Shown here piece by piece: positions 9,687-18,077 of a DNA stretch of 64,000 nt (position 1 is the stretch's first letter; every line of letters begins with the position of its first letter). The notes beneath the pieces are model-generated. The model saw nothing but the letters and a program-made list of their open reading frames with translations. It searched no databases and was not told the DNA's origin. The stretch is from NCBI RefSeq assembly GCF_000404225.1, contig NC_021353.1, positions 1,550,001 to 1,614,000 on the forward strand. Reading direction: 5' to 3'. The position numbers and the translations under genes were made by a program. Source of the stretch: Candidatus Methanomassiliicoccus intestinalis Issoire-Mx1. Lineage in GTDB: Archaea; Thermoplasmatota; Thermoplasmata; Methanomassiliicoccales; Methanomassiliicoccaceae.

Positions 9687-10682
9687 TCCTTTGATTGCTT
9701 TGACGAAGGCTTCGATGTTAGCCTTTGGAGTCTCAGCAGCAAGTCCGCAACCAGGAGCAATGATGTTGAATCCTGCATCTCTGATACGGGCTGCATCAGC
9801 TGCGCACTCTTCTGGGGTTCCCATGTAGAGAGGCTTAACTGATCCGAGGTTACCGACAAGGGCTACACGGCCGTTTACGATGTTAACTGCTTCTGCAGAG
9901 TCGACTTTTTCTTCGATAGACAGAGCGTCTACACCAGTGTTAATCATGTGGTCGAGGAGAGCTGTTGTGTTACCGCAGATGTGTAAGATTTTCTTTGCAT
10001 CTCCGCTTCCCTCGAATGCGTGCTTTGTGTATGGAAGAGCGAACTCATCAAACATTTCTGTAGAGAGCATATCTGTTGAAGCAGATGGGTCGCTCATGTT
10101 GATTACATCGACACCAGCAGCAACGAGTGCAGAAATGTACTGTTTCTCCATCTCAGCTGTGACTTTGATGAATTTGTGAACTGTATCTGGTTCTGTGATC
10201 ATCATAAGTAAGAGGTCTTCTGTTCCTACTAAGTGACCAGCGATTGTTAATGGTCCAGTTGTACCAGCTACGATTGGATACTCATCACCATATTCTGCTT
10301 TCAAGATCTTTACAGCCTCGATTGCAGTTGCGATTCTGCCTTTTCCTAAGAATCCTTCTGGGATTACAGGCTCGTCCTCAGATGAATAAGGGTGAGCCTT
10401 TAACATAGGGGTCTTTACTCTGTTTCCGAGATCGACTGTTGCTCCAAAAGCTTCAGCTTCAACGGTTAAACAGAAAGGTACTCTAGCGTTTTCAAATCCG
10501 AAAACTTTTGCACCTGCAATACCGAGCTTTGCCATCATCTGTGCGTCAGTGTGGGCAGCTGGCCATTCTACGCCGGCCCAATCCATCTGGTCAACAGTTA
10601 CGGACTGTGTAACGCATCCTACAGCTGGCCTGTCCATCTCTTTACGGGCAAGGGCTCCTAAAAATCTCTCTTTTGGGGTCAT
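9684..10682 (-). CDS. mtbA: Methylcobamide:coenzyme M methyltransferase (MtbA/MtaA family)
   Basis: This zinc enzyme moves the methyl group from a methylated corrinoid protein to coenzyme M, giving methyl-CoM for Mcr. The 332-residue product is a uroporphyrinogen decarboxylase-fold protein with the zinc-binding H-x-C pattern in ILHICGNTT (His234, Cys236) and the distal cysteine in APGCGLAAETP (Cys312). MtbA (methylamines) and MtaA (methanol) are close homologues; I favour MtbA because ramA and a methylamine-type corrinoid protein flank it. The start has an AAGGAG site at 10691-10696 and a TATA box about 55 nt upstream. Confidence 0.85.
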   Translation of the reverse strand: MTPKERFLGALARKEMDRPAVGCVTQSVTVDQMDWAGVEWPAAHTDAQMMAKLGIAGAKVFGFENARVPFCLTVEAEAFGATVDLGNRVKTPMLKAHPYSSEDEPVIPEGFLGKGRIATAIEAVKILKAEYGDEYPIVAGTTGPLTIAGHLVGTEDLLLMMITEPDTVHKFIKVTAEMEKQYISALVAAGVDVINMSDPSASTDMLSTEMFDEFALPYTKHAFEGSGDAKKILHICGNTTALLDHMINTGVDALSIEEKVDSAEAVNIVNGRVALVGNLGSVKPLYMGTPEECAADAARIRDAGFNIIAPGCGLAAETPKANIEAFVKAIKG

Positions 10683-10734
10683 TGAATAATCTCCTTATCT
10701 CAATAAACGTGTTTAGTTTCTCGAATAGAGACAC

Positions 10735-10744
10735 TGTATAAAAG
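10735..10744 (-). promoter_or_regulatory. Predicted TATA box of the mtbA-type gene
   Basis: Reads CTTTTATACA on the minus strand. It predicts a start near 10710 and a leader of about 30 nt that contains the AAGGAG site. An imperfect inverted repeat around CATATATG (about 10760-10793) lies just upstream and may bind a regulator. Confidence 0.55.
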
Positions 10745-10814
10745 AGTTTTTGCTTATCATATATGAATTTTCTTGACTTCAGTATATGTGAATATGATAT
10801 TTTGACGGTTGACT

Positions 10815-10852
10815 CCCAATCCCCTTAAAAAATGTGAAGGAAGGGGTTTGGG
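10815..10852 (-). terminator. Stem-loop after the corrinoid protein gene
   Basis: A 12-bp stem with one mismatch (10815-10826 with 10841-10852) and a 14-nt loop starts 15 nt past the stop. It contains the CAAACCCCTTCCTT sequence also found after the mtbA-type gene. It has no long T tract, so the terminator call is tentative. Confidence 0.4.
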
Positions 10853-10866
10853 ATGGTGTATTGAGC

Positions 10867-11511
10867 TTATTTCAGTAAGTTCTTTACAACTTCGACAGCT
10901 TCTACAGCGTCGTATGCCCATGCATCTGCACCGATCTGAGCTGCAAAGTCTTTTGTTGTAGCTCCTCCGCCGATGATGGATTTTACCTGGGGCTTTAAGT
11001 TCTCTTCTGCGAGGACTCTCTCAATCTCTTTCATTGCAGCGAGTGTAGGAGTCATTAATGAAGAGGTAGCAACAATGTTAGCACCCTCGGCTTTGACTTT
11101 GTCAATCATTGTTTTGGTTGGGCAGTCGCGACCCATGTCGAATATTGTGTATCCAGCACCAGTAAGCATAGCTTTTACGATGTTCTTTCCGATATCGTGA
11201 ACATCTCCTTCAACTACACCAATAACAACTTTTGCGGCTGTGTCTGCTGCAGAGCCTGCTTTCAGTAATGGTAATACTACATCTAAGGCCTGGTACATTG
11301 TCTGTGCGGCCAATAATACCTGAGGAAGGAAGTACTGCTTGCTCTCGTATTTCTGTCCTACAACCCCCATGGCTTTGCTCAAAGCATCGAAAATGATGAC
11401 TTCAGGTGAGGCACCTGCGGCAATAGCCTCTTCTGCGAGTGGCTTGGCTTCCTTGATCTTTCCCTTTATCACTACTTCTGATAGCTTCTCTAATGATTCT
11501 TCTGCGCTCAT
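10867..11511 (-). CDS. Methylamine-type corrinoid protein (MtmC/MtbC/MttC family)
   Basis: A cobalamin-binding protein that accepts a methyl group from a methylamine:corrinoid methyltransferase and passes it to the CoM methyltransferase. The 214-residue product has the helical cap domain (residues 1-90) and the B12 Rossmann domain with EGDVHDIGKN (lower axial ligand His105), ATSSLMTPTL and IIGGGATT. No methyltransferase B gene with its amber codon adjoins it, so the cognate amine cannot be told; it could serve mono-, di- or trimethylamine or another substrate. It has its own 120-nt leader and a good AGGA-type ribosome site. Confidence 0.88.
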   Translation of the reverse strand: MSAEESLEKLSEVVIKGKIKEAKPLAEEAIAAGASPEVIIFDALSKAMGVVGQKYESKQYFLPQVLLAAQTMYQALDVVLPLLKAGSAADTAAKVVIGVVEGDVHDIGKNIVKAMLTGAGYTIFDMGRDCPTKTMIDKVKAEGANIVATSSLMTPTLAAMKEIERVLAEENLKPQVKSIIGGGATTKDFAAQIGADAWAYDAVEAVEVVKNLLK

Positions 11512-11814
11512 TATGATTCCTCCAAGTTTGGCAAATTTCCTGATGCGAATCAGGCTACCCCCGTTGCCTTCGGTTTAATTGGTAAAGACCAGACAAGAGT
11601 CTTGTAGAATATGTGCACATAAATTCCTAGGTCTGAATAAGGGATCACGGTATCATTATTATAAAGGCTCTCATGGCTGGTTTAACCCGCCATGCAAATA
11701 TCTGGTACATAAGATATATATTAAATCAACAAAATTTAGATGAATAGCCACAAAAAACTGATTTTGATGGTAAATCATCAAACATAACTGCCTTAACATT
11801 TCTAAACATCTTGA
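11512..11814 (-). promoter_or_regulatory. Promoter and leader region of the corrinoid gene with a palindromic site
   Basis: On the minus strand a TATA-like TTTATAA lies at 11659-11665 and predicts transcription from about 11635, giving a leader of about 120 nt. Immediately upstream is a dyad with arms CATGGC (11672-11677) and GCCATG (11689-11694), a likely regulator site. The leader holds a small hairpin, CTGAT-TCGC-ATCAG, just before the ribosome site. No coding sequence is visible here. Confidence 0.45.
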
Positions 11815-12540
11815 TCAATGCAGCAGATCATCCAGCGAGGAGAGCTTGCCGAGAGGGATGAGGCCTATGTCGCTGCATGCAATCAGCTCTGCCTCTCTGA
11901 CATTAGCAGACTTGAGTATCGGAGACAGGTATGAATTAGAAGAGGCTCTTGTTACATCAGTACCTGCAGAAAGCGGGCTGAAAGCAGGAAGAACTACAAT
12001 ACCTTCAGATCTTAAATGCATAAAACAAGGCAGTTTCAAAAAAGCACCTACGCCGTCAGTAAGTCTGATCGAAGGGTGCTCATGACCAATAATCACCGGC
12101 CTTGAAAGTATATTTTTATGCCCGTGAACCAGCGTTACCCCGTTAATCTCATATTCTTCATAAACAGGCAGGCTAAACCTGGAAGAGATGTTTTCAAGGT
12201 AATTGTCATGATTGCCTTTTATCAGAACTACCTCAGTATTTTTAGTAAGAATTCTCAATATGGCTGAGATGTCTTTCTTCTCCTGATCTGCATTTCTGCT
12301 GAAATCGTGTTTGAGATCTCCGAGGATTATAAATTTTTCAGGAGAGTACTTATCTAAAAGATTCAGCAGGGCATCCTGCACAGTCTGGGTCTGAAACCGC
12401 GGGATGTGTATCCCATCCTGCTCCAGCGCTGATTCGTAGCCTATGTGAAAATCTGCAGCGATTATGCATTTTTCTCTGGGAATGTAAACGCAGTTTTCCG
12501 GAACCGCATAGATATCATCGAAAAGTTCTACCTTGTCCAC
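11815..12540 (-). CDS. Archaeal metallophosphoesterase
   Basis: The 241-residue product has the full calcineurin-like metal-binding series: D-x-H in ADFHIGYE (about residue 30), GDLKHD (about 85), GNHDN (about 122), HGHK and GHEHP. It belongs to the archaeal family of predicted ICC-like or nuclease-associated phosphoesterases often found near DNA helicase or nuclease genes. The substrate is not known. It is divergent from a nuclease pair whose upstream gene starts 85 nt away, so a DNA or RNA processing context is plausible. Confidence 0.82.
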   Translation of the reverse strand: MDKVELFDDIYAVPENCVYIPREKCIIAADFHIGYESALEQDGIHIPRFQTQTVQDALLNLLDKYSPEKFIILGDLKHDFSRNADQEKKDISAILRILTKNTEVVLIKGNHDNYLENISSRFSLPVYEEYEINGVTLVHGHKNILSRPVIIGHEHPSIRLTDGVGAFLKLPCFMHLRSEGIVVLPAFSPLSAGTDVTRASSNSYLSPILKSANVREAELIACSDIGLIPLGKLSSLDDLLH

Positions 12541-12624
12541 AATTCCATATGACTCTGAGTGCTATATACTTCATGCGATTCCCGTTGCGAAATCAAGATT
12601 AATGACCTGTGCATAAAGAACGCT

Positions 12625-13389
12625 ATGATACGGAGAACCTTTCTGATCCTTCCTTCACTGGGCAAGAAAAAAGAGGTCAACCTCTGGAAAGAAGGAATAT
12701 TAGACTGGAATGATTTTGTATCAACTTCAAAAATCAAGGGCATCTCTGCCGAAAGAAAAGAAAACATGGATGCTCTGCTGCTGAGGGCAGACCAGTCTCT
12801 TGAAAACAGGCAGAGCGAATACTTTTCAAAGATCCTTCCCAGTGTGGAACACTGGAGAATGCTTGATAATTTTTGGGACGATGCTGCGTATCTTGATATC
12901 GAAACCAGCGGAAGAAGCAGATATGCCAGTGTCACCGTGGTAGGAATATATTACAAAGGAAAAATGACTTCGCTGGTCAAAGGTGAAGATCTGACTTTCC
13001 AAAGCCTTTCTGACTCATTGAAAGACGCTAAAATGCTGGTTACATTCAACGGCAGTTCATTCGACCTGCCGATACTGGAGTATCATTTCCCGTTTGCAGT
13101 ACCTAAAGTACCGCACTGCGACCTGCGCCATGCCTGCAGGAGAGCTGGATACTGCGGAGGCCTGAAAAGTATTGAAAAACAGATGGGAATGTTCAGAGAG
13201 AAGGAAGTTGAGTATATGACCGGAGAAGAGGCTGTCTATCTCTGGCGTGCATGGGAGAGATCTAAAAGCAAAAATGCTCTGAAACTTTTAGTAAAGTACA
13301 ATGAAGAGGATGTTCTCAACCTTGAGCCGATTGCCAAAACAACATACTCCATTCTAAAACAAAAACTGATTGAGGAGGCAGACATATGA
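12625..13389 (+). CDS. RNase H-like exonuclease (YprB/RNase_H_2 family)
   Basis: About 254 residues. The exonuclease fold shows DEDD-type acidic motifs: YLDIETSG (motif I), LVTFNGSSFDLPIL (motif II) and KYNEEDVLNLEPI (motif III). These families degrade or process nucleic acid 3' to 5'. The ATG at 12625 (MIRRTFLILPSLG) is preferred to one at 12559, because the extra residues lie in the intergenic promoter region and read like non-coding sequence. The stop overlaps the start of the following DHH gene by 4 nt, so the two proteins are made together. Confidence 0.8.
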   Translation: MIRRTFLILPSLGKKKEVNLWKEGILDWNDFVSTSKIKGISAERKENMDALLLRADQSLENRQSEYFSKILPSVEHWRMLDNFWDDAAYLDIETSGRSRYASVTVVGIYYKGKMTSLVKGEDLTFQSLSDSLKDAKMLVTFNGSSFDLPILEYHFPFAVPKVPHCDLRHACRRAGYCGGLKSIEKQMGMFREKEVEYMTGEEAVYLWRAWERSKSKNALKLLVKYNEEDVLNLEPIAKTTYSILKQKLIEEADI

Positions 13390-14864
13390 GCGACATAAGC
13401 GGTTTTGAAAGGGGAGCTGCAGAGGCAGCAGAAAAAATAAAGAGTGCTGGATCTGCACTGGTGATAGCTCATATAGATGCCGATGGGATAACTGCAGCAT
13501 CTATCGCATCCATTGCTCTGGAACGAGAAGAGATTGAGCATAGTGTAAAGTTCATCAAAAAACTTGACCCGCCTGCACTGCAGTTTATTCTGGATGAGGA
13601 GTGTGATGTCCTCTGGTTTGTAGATCTCGGAAGCGGCATGTATTCAAAGATGGATGAAAGATGCGTGGTTGCAGACCACCATCGACCGGATTCTCTGGAA
13701 AAAGAGAGGCATGTAAATCCACATCTGTATGGAATAGACGGGTCTTCAGAAGTGTCCGGTTCCGGTGTGGCATATGCAATAGCTGTTGCAATGGATGAAC
13801 GCAACAGAGACCTGTCGGCCCTGGCAATAGTTGGAGCCGTAGGTGATTTTCAGGAGTCGGCCCACAGCAGACTTACTGGATACAATCATAAAATTGTAGA
13901 AGATGCTGTTGAATATGCCGGCATAACTGCAGAAGTTGACATCAGAACATTCGGAAAGCAGACTAAACCGCTGCCGATACTGTTTCAGTATTCTACAGAT
14001 CCTAAGTTAATTGATTACATAACAGATCAGAATGATGACCGGGAATCATGCATCAGATTTTTCACAGAGCTGGATATTGATGTGAATGAGAACATTTACT
14101 GGACACAGCTTGACAGAAATGAAAAATCTAAAATTGTCAGTGCGCTGGTAAACAGGATGATAAACAGAGGCTGCGGAGTAGCTGATGTGAGAAAACTTCT
14201 TGGAGAGATTTATACCATTCCGGAAAATACAGTAGGAACGCCAGACAACTGGATAGAAAAACTCCCTGAAGAAATGAGAGCTAATGCGCGTGTACTCTTT
14301 GATGCTAAAGAATTCGCCACTCTGCTAAATGCATGCGGAAGACATGAACTGCCGGAAGTTGGAATGGAAGTCTGCAAGGGAGACAGGTCTGAATATCTCA
14401 TTCGTGCTCTCAATCAGCAGAGCGGGCACAGAGAAAGTCTGAAAACCGCAATAGAACTTGTTAAGCTTGGTGAAGAAAACGGCATCAAAGACAAGATCTC
14501 AGGTGTTCCTCTCAACAACATCAGATTCTTCAACGGCGGAAAAAAGGTTAAAGACACAATTTTGGGAATAATTACCGGGATGCTCTTGAATTCTCCAGAA
14601 GTGCAGTGTTCTGACAGACCCCTCATTGCTTTTGCGGACTCATCTGACGGTTCCAACATGCTGAAAGTATCAGGACGGGGCACAAAGGAAATGGTCGACC
14701 GCGGCCTGGATCTGTCTCTTGCAATGATTAAAAGCTCAAAAGAATGCGGAGGCACAGGAGGCGGCCACAACATCGCTGCCGGCGCAAGTGTTCCGTATGG
14801 AAAAGAAAATGAGTTTCTGCTGAAACTCGATAAGATGATCGGTCAGCAGATTAATGGGGAATGA
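13386..14864 (+). CDS. RecJ-like DHH-family single-strand exonuclease or phosphoesterase
   Basis: The 492-residue product has DHH-family motifs: AHIDADGITAA (motif I), WFVDLGSG (motif II), VVADHHRPD (motif III, the DHH), and a C-terminal DHHA1 signature GGTGGGHNIAAGASV. Archaeal RecJ-like proteins (GAN/GINS-associated nuclease) act with the replisome or in RNA processing. It is coupled to the RNase H-like gene upstream (4-nt overlap), suggesting a joint role in nucleic-acid turnover. Its 3' end overlaps the convergent argF by 14 nt. Which of the archaeal RecJ subgroups it belongs to cannot be decided by eye. Confidence 0.85.
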   Translation: MSDISGFERGAAEAAEKIKSAGSALVIAHIDADGITAASIASIALEREEIEHSVKFIKKLDPPALQFILDEECDVLWFVDLGSGMYSKMDERCVVADHHRPDSLEKERHVNPHLYGIDGSSEVSGSGVAYAIAVAMDERNRDLSALAIVGAVGDFQESAHSRLTGYNHKIVEDAVEYAGITAEVDIRTFGKQTKPLPILFQYSTDPKLIDYITDQNDDRESCIRFFTELDIDVNENIYWTQLDRNEKSKIVSALVNRMINRGCGVADVRKLLGEIYTIPENTVGTPDNWIEKLPEEMRANARVLFDAKEFATLLNACGRHELPEVGMEVCKGDRSEYLIRALNQQSGHRESLKTAIELVKLGEENGIKDKISGVPLNNIRFFNGGKKVKDTILGIITGMLLNSPEVQCSDRPLIAFADSSDGSNMLKVSGRGTKEMVDRGLDLSLAMIKSSKECGGTGGGHNIAAGASVPYGKENEFLLKLDKMIGQQINGE

Positions 14865-15762
14865 TTGTCAGCATTATCGCTTTCTGAGCGTGAAGTCTGT
14901 TTTCTGCCTCATCAAAAACAACACTCTGGCTGCCGTCAATTACATCTTCCGTCACTTCTAGACCGCGGTGAGCTGGAAGGCAGTGCATAAAAATGCAGTC
15001 TTTTTTAGCATGGGACATTAATGCAGCATTGATCTGATAAGGTGCAAACAGCTTCTCTTTTTCTTTCGCCTGATCTTCCTGACCCATCGAAACCCATGCA
15101 TCTGTGTAAATTACATCAGCATCCGTGGCGGCTTCGACAGGATCTGTCGTGATGGTTAGGCTACAGCCATTAGCAGATGCTATTTTCGCAGACTCTTCAA
15201 CTATGTCCTGATCGGGCATATATCCTTCTGGACATCCTGCTACAAAGTTGATTCCAGTAAGAGCACATCCGATCATAAGAGAGTTGCAGACATTATTTCC
15301 ATCACCGATATATGACAGCTTAAGACCCTTCAATTTATGTTTCTTTTCAGTAATTGTGAGAAGATCTGCAATAATCTGACATGGGTGCTCGAGATCATCC
15401 AAAGCATTTATTACAGGAATGGACGCATTCTCAGCGAGAGTGCAAACATCTGAATGATTGAATGCACGGTATGCAATGCAGTCGGCAAAACGGCTGAGGA
15501 CTTTTGCAGTATCCTCAATTGTTTCTCCCCTGCCCATCTGCGACTCGTGTTGATTCAGATGTACAGAGTGTCCTCCCAGCTGATATATGCCTACTTCAAA
15601 AGAGGTTCTGGTTCTTGTACTTGATTTTTCAAAGATTAATGCGAGTGTCTTGCCCTGCAGAACTGGTGTGTATTTTTCACCACTCTTGAGCTTTGCTGCG
15701 AGACTGAGGATGTCTTGAATATCATCCTTCATATCAAAAACCGAAATAATATCTCTCTTCAT
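14851..15762 (-). CDS. argF: Ornithine carbamoyltransferase
   Basis: Catalyses carbamoyl phosphate plus ornithine to citrulline in arginine biosynthesis. The 303-residue product has the carbamoyl-phosphate motif STRTRTSFEVG, the HPCQIIADLLT motif, the SMGQE loop and the ornithine-side HCLPAHRG motif. The start at 15762 (MKRDIISVFD) follows a GGTGA ribosome site; an in-frame ATG at 15819 would add 19 residues without homology character. It stands alone, convergent with the RecJ-like gene; the overlap of the two 3' ends is 14 nt. Confidence 0.96.
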   Translation of the reverse strand: MKRDIISVFDMKDDIQDILSLAAKLKSGEKYTPVLQGKTLALIFEKSSTRTRTSFEVGIYQLGGHSVHLNQHESQMGRGETIEDTAKVLSRFADCIAYRAFNHSDVCTLAENASIPVINALDDLEHPCQIIADLLTITEKKHKLKGLKLSYIGDGNNVCNSLMIGCALTGINFVAGCPEGYMPDQDIVEESAKIASANGCSLTITTDPVEAATDADVIYTDAWVSMGQEDQAKEKEKLFAPYQINAALMSHAKKDCIFMHCLPAHRGLEVTEDVIDGSQSVVFDEAENRLHAQKAIMLTIIPH

Positions 15763-15924
15763 GATTTCACCCGCTAAAATACCATGCCGATATAATAGAT
15801 TGTGTACAAAGATATACAAAGAGCCGTCATCTTTGTTTTATTCTAGTTATTGGGATGAAACTATATATTTCAAGCGTACATCCCTGCCTATCGAACCTGA
15901 TAAGATCTTACAATAGATCTTGAG

Positions 15925-16479
15925 ATGATTATTATGGATATAATGAAACGAATGATCGCCAATGACTGGAAGAACATGTTAATCTTTGGCGTGTTAGCGC
16001 TGGTTGTCGGAATAATAGCAATTGTGTATCCCGGCATTACATTGGGCATTACTATTATCCTGCTCGGAGCATTTGCATTGTTGTCTGGACTTTCAAGAGT
16101 AATAAACGGTACAGCACTTCCCAAGGGAAGCAGAGCTTTTCCACTCCTGGAAGGCATACTGTATATTATTCTTGCAATAATTATGATAATGACGCCACTG
16201 TACTTTGCAGAAGTTCTGGTATACATCATGGCAGCATTCCTGATTGTAATGGGATTGTTCCAGATCTTCGGCCTCATATTCGTTGCCGGCACCGGATCAA
16301 AGGGCGACAGTTTATTCCCGCTTATAACTGGGATTATTTCCTTGATACTAGGATGTGTAATCGCAATATTCCCCGCTCAGACAATTGAAGTTTCAATGTG
16401 GATCATTGGAGCATTCTTGATTCTGATCGGTATAATCAACATTGCTGGCGGACTGAAAATTAAGAAAGTATTTTCCTAA
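15925..16479 (+). CDS. HdeD/DUF308 family membrane protein
   Basis: A 184-residue protein with six predicted membrane helices in three similar pairs, typical of the HdeD/DUF308 family; the first is MLIFGVLALVVGIIAIVYPG and the last ISMWIIGAF-like followed by LILIGIINIAGG. HdeD is linked to acid resistance in Escherichia coli, but archaeal function is unknown. Three closely spaced ATGs (15925, 15934, 15943) make the start uncertain. A clear terminator hairpin follows. Confidence 0.85.
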   Translation: MIIMDIMKRMIANDWKNMLIFGVLALVVGIIAIVYPGITLGITIILLGAFALLSGLSRVINGTALPKGSRAFPLLEGILYIILAIIMIMTPLYFAEVLVYIMAAFLIVMGLFQIFGLIFVAGTGSKGDSLFPLITGIISLILGCVIAIFPAQTIEVSMWIIGAFLILIGIINIAGGLKIKKVFS

Positions 16480-16489
16480 ACAGATTTTA

Positions 16490-16524
16490 AGCGGTCTGAA
16501 AACAGGCCGCTGATCATTTTTTTT
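16490..16524 (+). terminator. Intrinsic-type terminator after the HdeD-like gene
   Basis: A 9-bp stem (16490-16498 with 16503-16511, one G-U) closed by AAAA is followed by eight T at 16517-16524, 10 nt after the stop codon. Confidence 0.75.
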
Positions 16525-16713
16525 AATCAGATGAACAAAGTTTGCATTGTGTATTTATAAACTTGAGACGTGACCAAAGAGATTGTTTAAAGCATATTGA
16601 GATTCCTCAATTACATTGTATTAATTTCAGGTTTTGTTTGATATTGCCAGATAAGAATTGCAAGACATTATTGTAAAATAACTTTTCAGTATCTCCTTCA
16701 ACAAAAAGCACGG

Positions 16714-17997
16714 TTAATTCAATCCTGCTTTATTTCTCCCCAAATATTTCAGTAAATTATCATGATCACTTGACATCAGATCAAATAATAAATCACCTAT
16801 GGAACAATTAGACTCATAAGCATCAATCAGCAATTTCTTACCGTTATTTATACAAAGGAACTCAGCTATCCCCTCATCATTCGGAAGTCCCACATATATG
16901 TCTTGAGGATTGAGATAACTTACCAGATATGGAGAATGACTCGCTAGCAGTATATTGCAGTCATCATTGGTTAATTGTTTAATTATGCTCAAGAGCATTT
17001 TCAAAAGTGAAGGATGCACACAGTTTTCTAGTTCTTCAAATGCAAGAAGTGGCATTTGTCTAATGTCTGCAATAACACAGCGTGTGAGCAGTACAAACGC
17101 TCTTTTTGCACCACCTGATAAAGAATCCATATCCAATAATCTATGAAGATTTTTATCTTTGAACCTCATCAAATATATCTTATCGGCGATAACATGCGAA
17201 AAATCATCCGTTGGTTCAGATATCATAGGTGCGTTTAACTCAAGCTCACGTATTTGTATTTCTATTATATTTGGAAATAATTGCATATAGGCATCTTCTA
17301 AACGATGATACTCATCTGGATATTGCTTGCTTAAGAAGAAAAGTATCCTTGGAAGATTATGCAGAGATTCTAGATCCAGCTCATTAAAGTCTTTTCTGAT
17401 AAATGGATCTGGTTGGTATGATGAAGATGCGTCTAGATAACGATCTACATAAATCTCAATATTGTTAAGTTTACAGATTATTGAATGATAGTATAGATCT
17501 TCATACGCTTGGAGCTTGTTTAGAATTAGCTCATAATCATCAACAGAAATTTTACTGTTGCATCTGGCAGCATCTGAAGCTTTGTATTGTGCAGAGCTTT
17601 CATCTCTATTTATCAATGTAGTAAACTTTTTACTTCTGTCTTGTTTTATTTTAAGAGATTCTGAGACGATCTTATATTCTTCCTCATATCTCCACTCAAA
17701 TGCAAAATGATATTCTACTATACACTCCAAACCATCAAAGTCTACAGCCAATAATAATTCTGCTGAAAACACATCTGGATGATGATTGATATTATAGGGC
17801 ATGCAAGACATATCTGCCATCATTTTTCGCTTAGAGTCCCTAGATTCCAACATGAAATCAGTTGTGAACTTGATAGCATCCAATAAATTGGATTTGCCAT
17901 AATCATTCGTAGAAACCAATGCGCACATATCTGAGAATGAGACGTGTATATCCTTGAGATTTCTAAATCCATCAATTTTTACACTTAGCAATTTCAT
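16714..17997 (-). CDS. AAA/ABC-type ATPase (AAA_15/AAA_21-like)
   Basis: The 427-residue product starts with the SMC/RecF-like pattern MKLLSVKIDGFRNLKDIHVS and has an ABC signature SLSGGAKRAF, a Walker B MPLLAFEELENCVHP and an H-loop LLASHSPYLV. The Walker A, STNDYGKSNLL, lacks the usual first glycine. Such stand-alone ATPases occur in anti-phage modules (OLD-like, AbiEii-type pairs) and in house-keeping settings. No TOPRIM domain or toxin partner is seen next to it, and the C-terminus is short. Function is unknown. Base use is more AT-rich than the neighbours, which may mean transfer. Confidence 0.78.
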   Translation of the reverse strand: MKLLSVKIDGFRNLKDIHVSFSDMCALVSTNDYGKSNLLDAIKFTTDFMLESRDSKRKMMADMSCMPYNINHHPDVFSAELLLAVDFDGLECIVEYHFAFEWRYEEEYKIVSESLKIKQDRSKKFTTLINRDESSAQYKASDAARCNSKISVDDYELILNKLQAYEDLYYHSIICKLNNIEIYVDRYLDASSSYQPDPFIRKDFNELDLESLHNLPRILFFLSKQYPDEYHRLEDAYMQLFPNIIEIQIRELELNAPMISEPTDDFSHVIADKIYLMRFKDKNLHRLLDMDSLSGGAKRAFVLLTRCVIADIRQMPLLAFEELENCVHPSLLKMLLSIIKQLTNDDCNILLASHSPYLVSYLNPQDIYVGLPNDEGIAEFLCINNGKKLLIDAYESNCSIGDLLFDLMSSDHDNLLKYLGRNKAGLN

Positions 17998-18056
17998 AAG
18001 ATCACAACAGATCTAGGAGTTCATATGCAGGCAAAAGATGTTAAAAAAATATAGAA

Positions 18057-18073
18057 AGCGGGAAAATCCCGCT
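18057..18073 (-). terminator. Terminator after the cation:proton antiporter gene
   Basis: A perfect 7-bp stem AGCGGGA/TCCCGCT with a 3-nt loop lies 4 nt past the stop, followed on the minus strand by a T-rich stretch ending in seven T. Confidence 0.75.
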
Positions 18074-18077
18074 AGTT

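Noticed and set aside
11512..11814. Missing methylamine methyltransferase gene interrupted by an amber codon
   Set aside because: Only about 300 bp are available and no MtmB, MtbB or MttB motifs appear in any frame.
16714..17997. OLD-family or retron-type anti-phage module
   Set aside because: No TOPRIM domain, no reverse transcriptase and no partner gene adjoin the ATPase.
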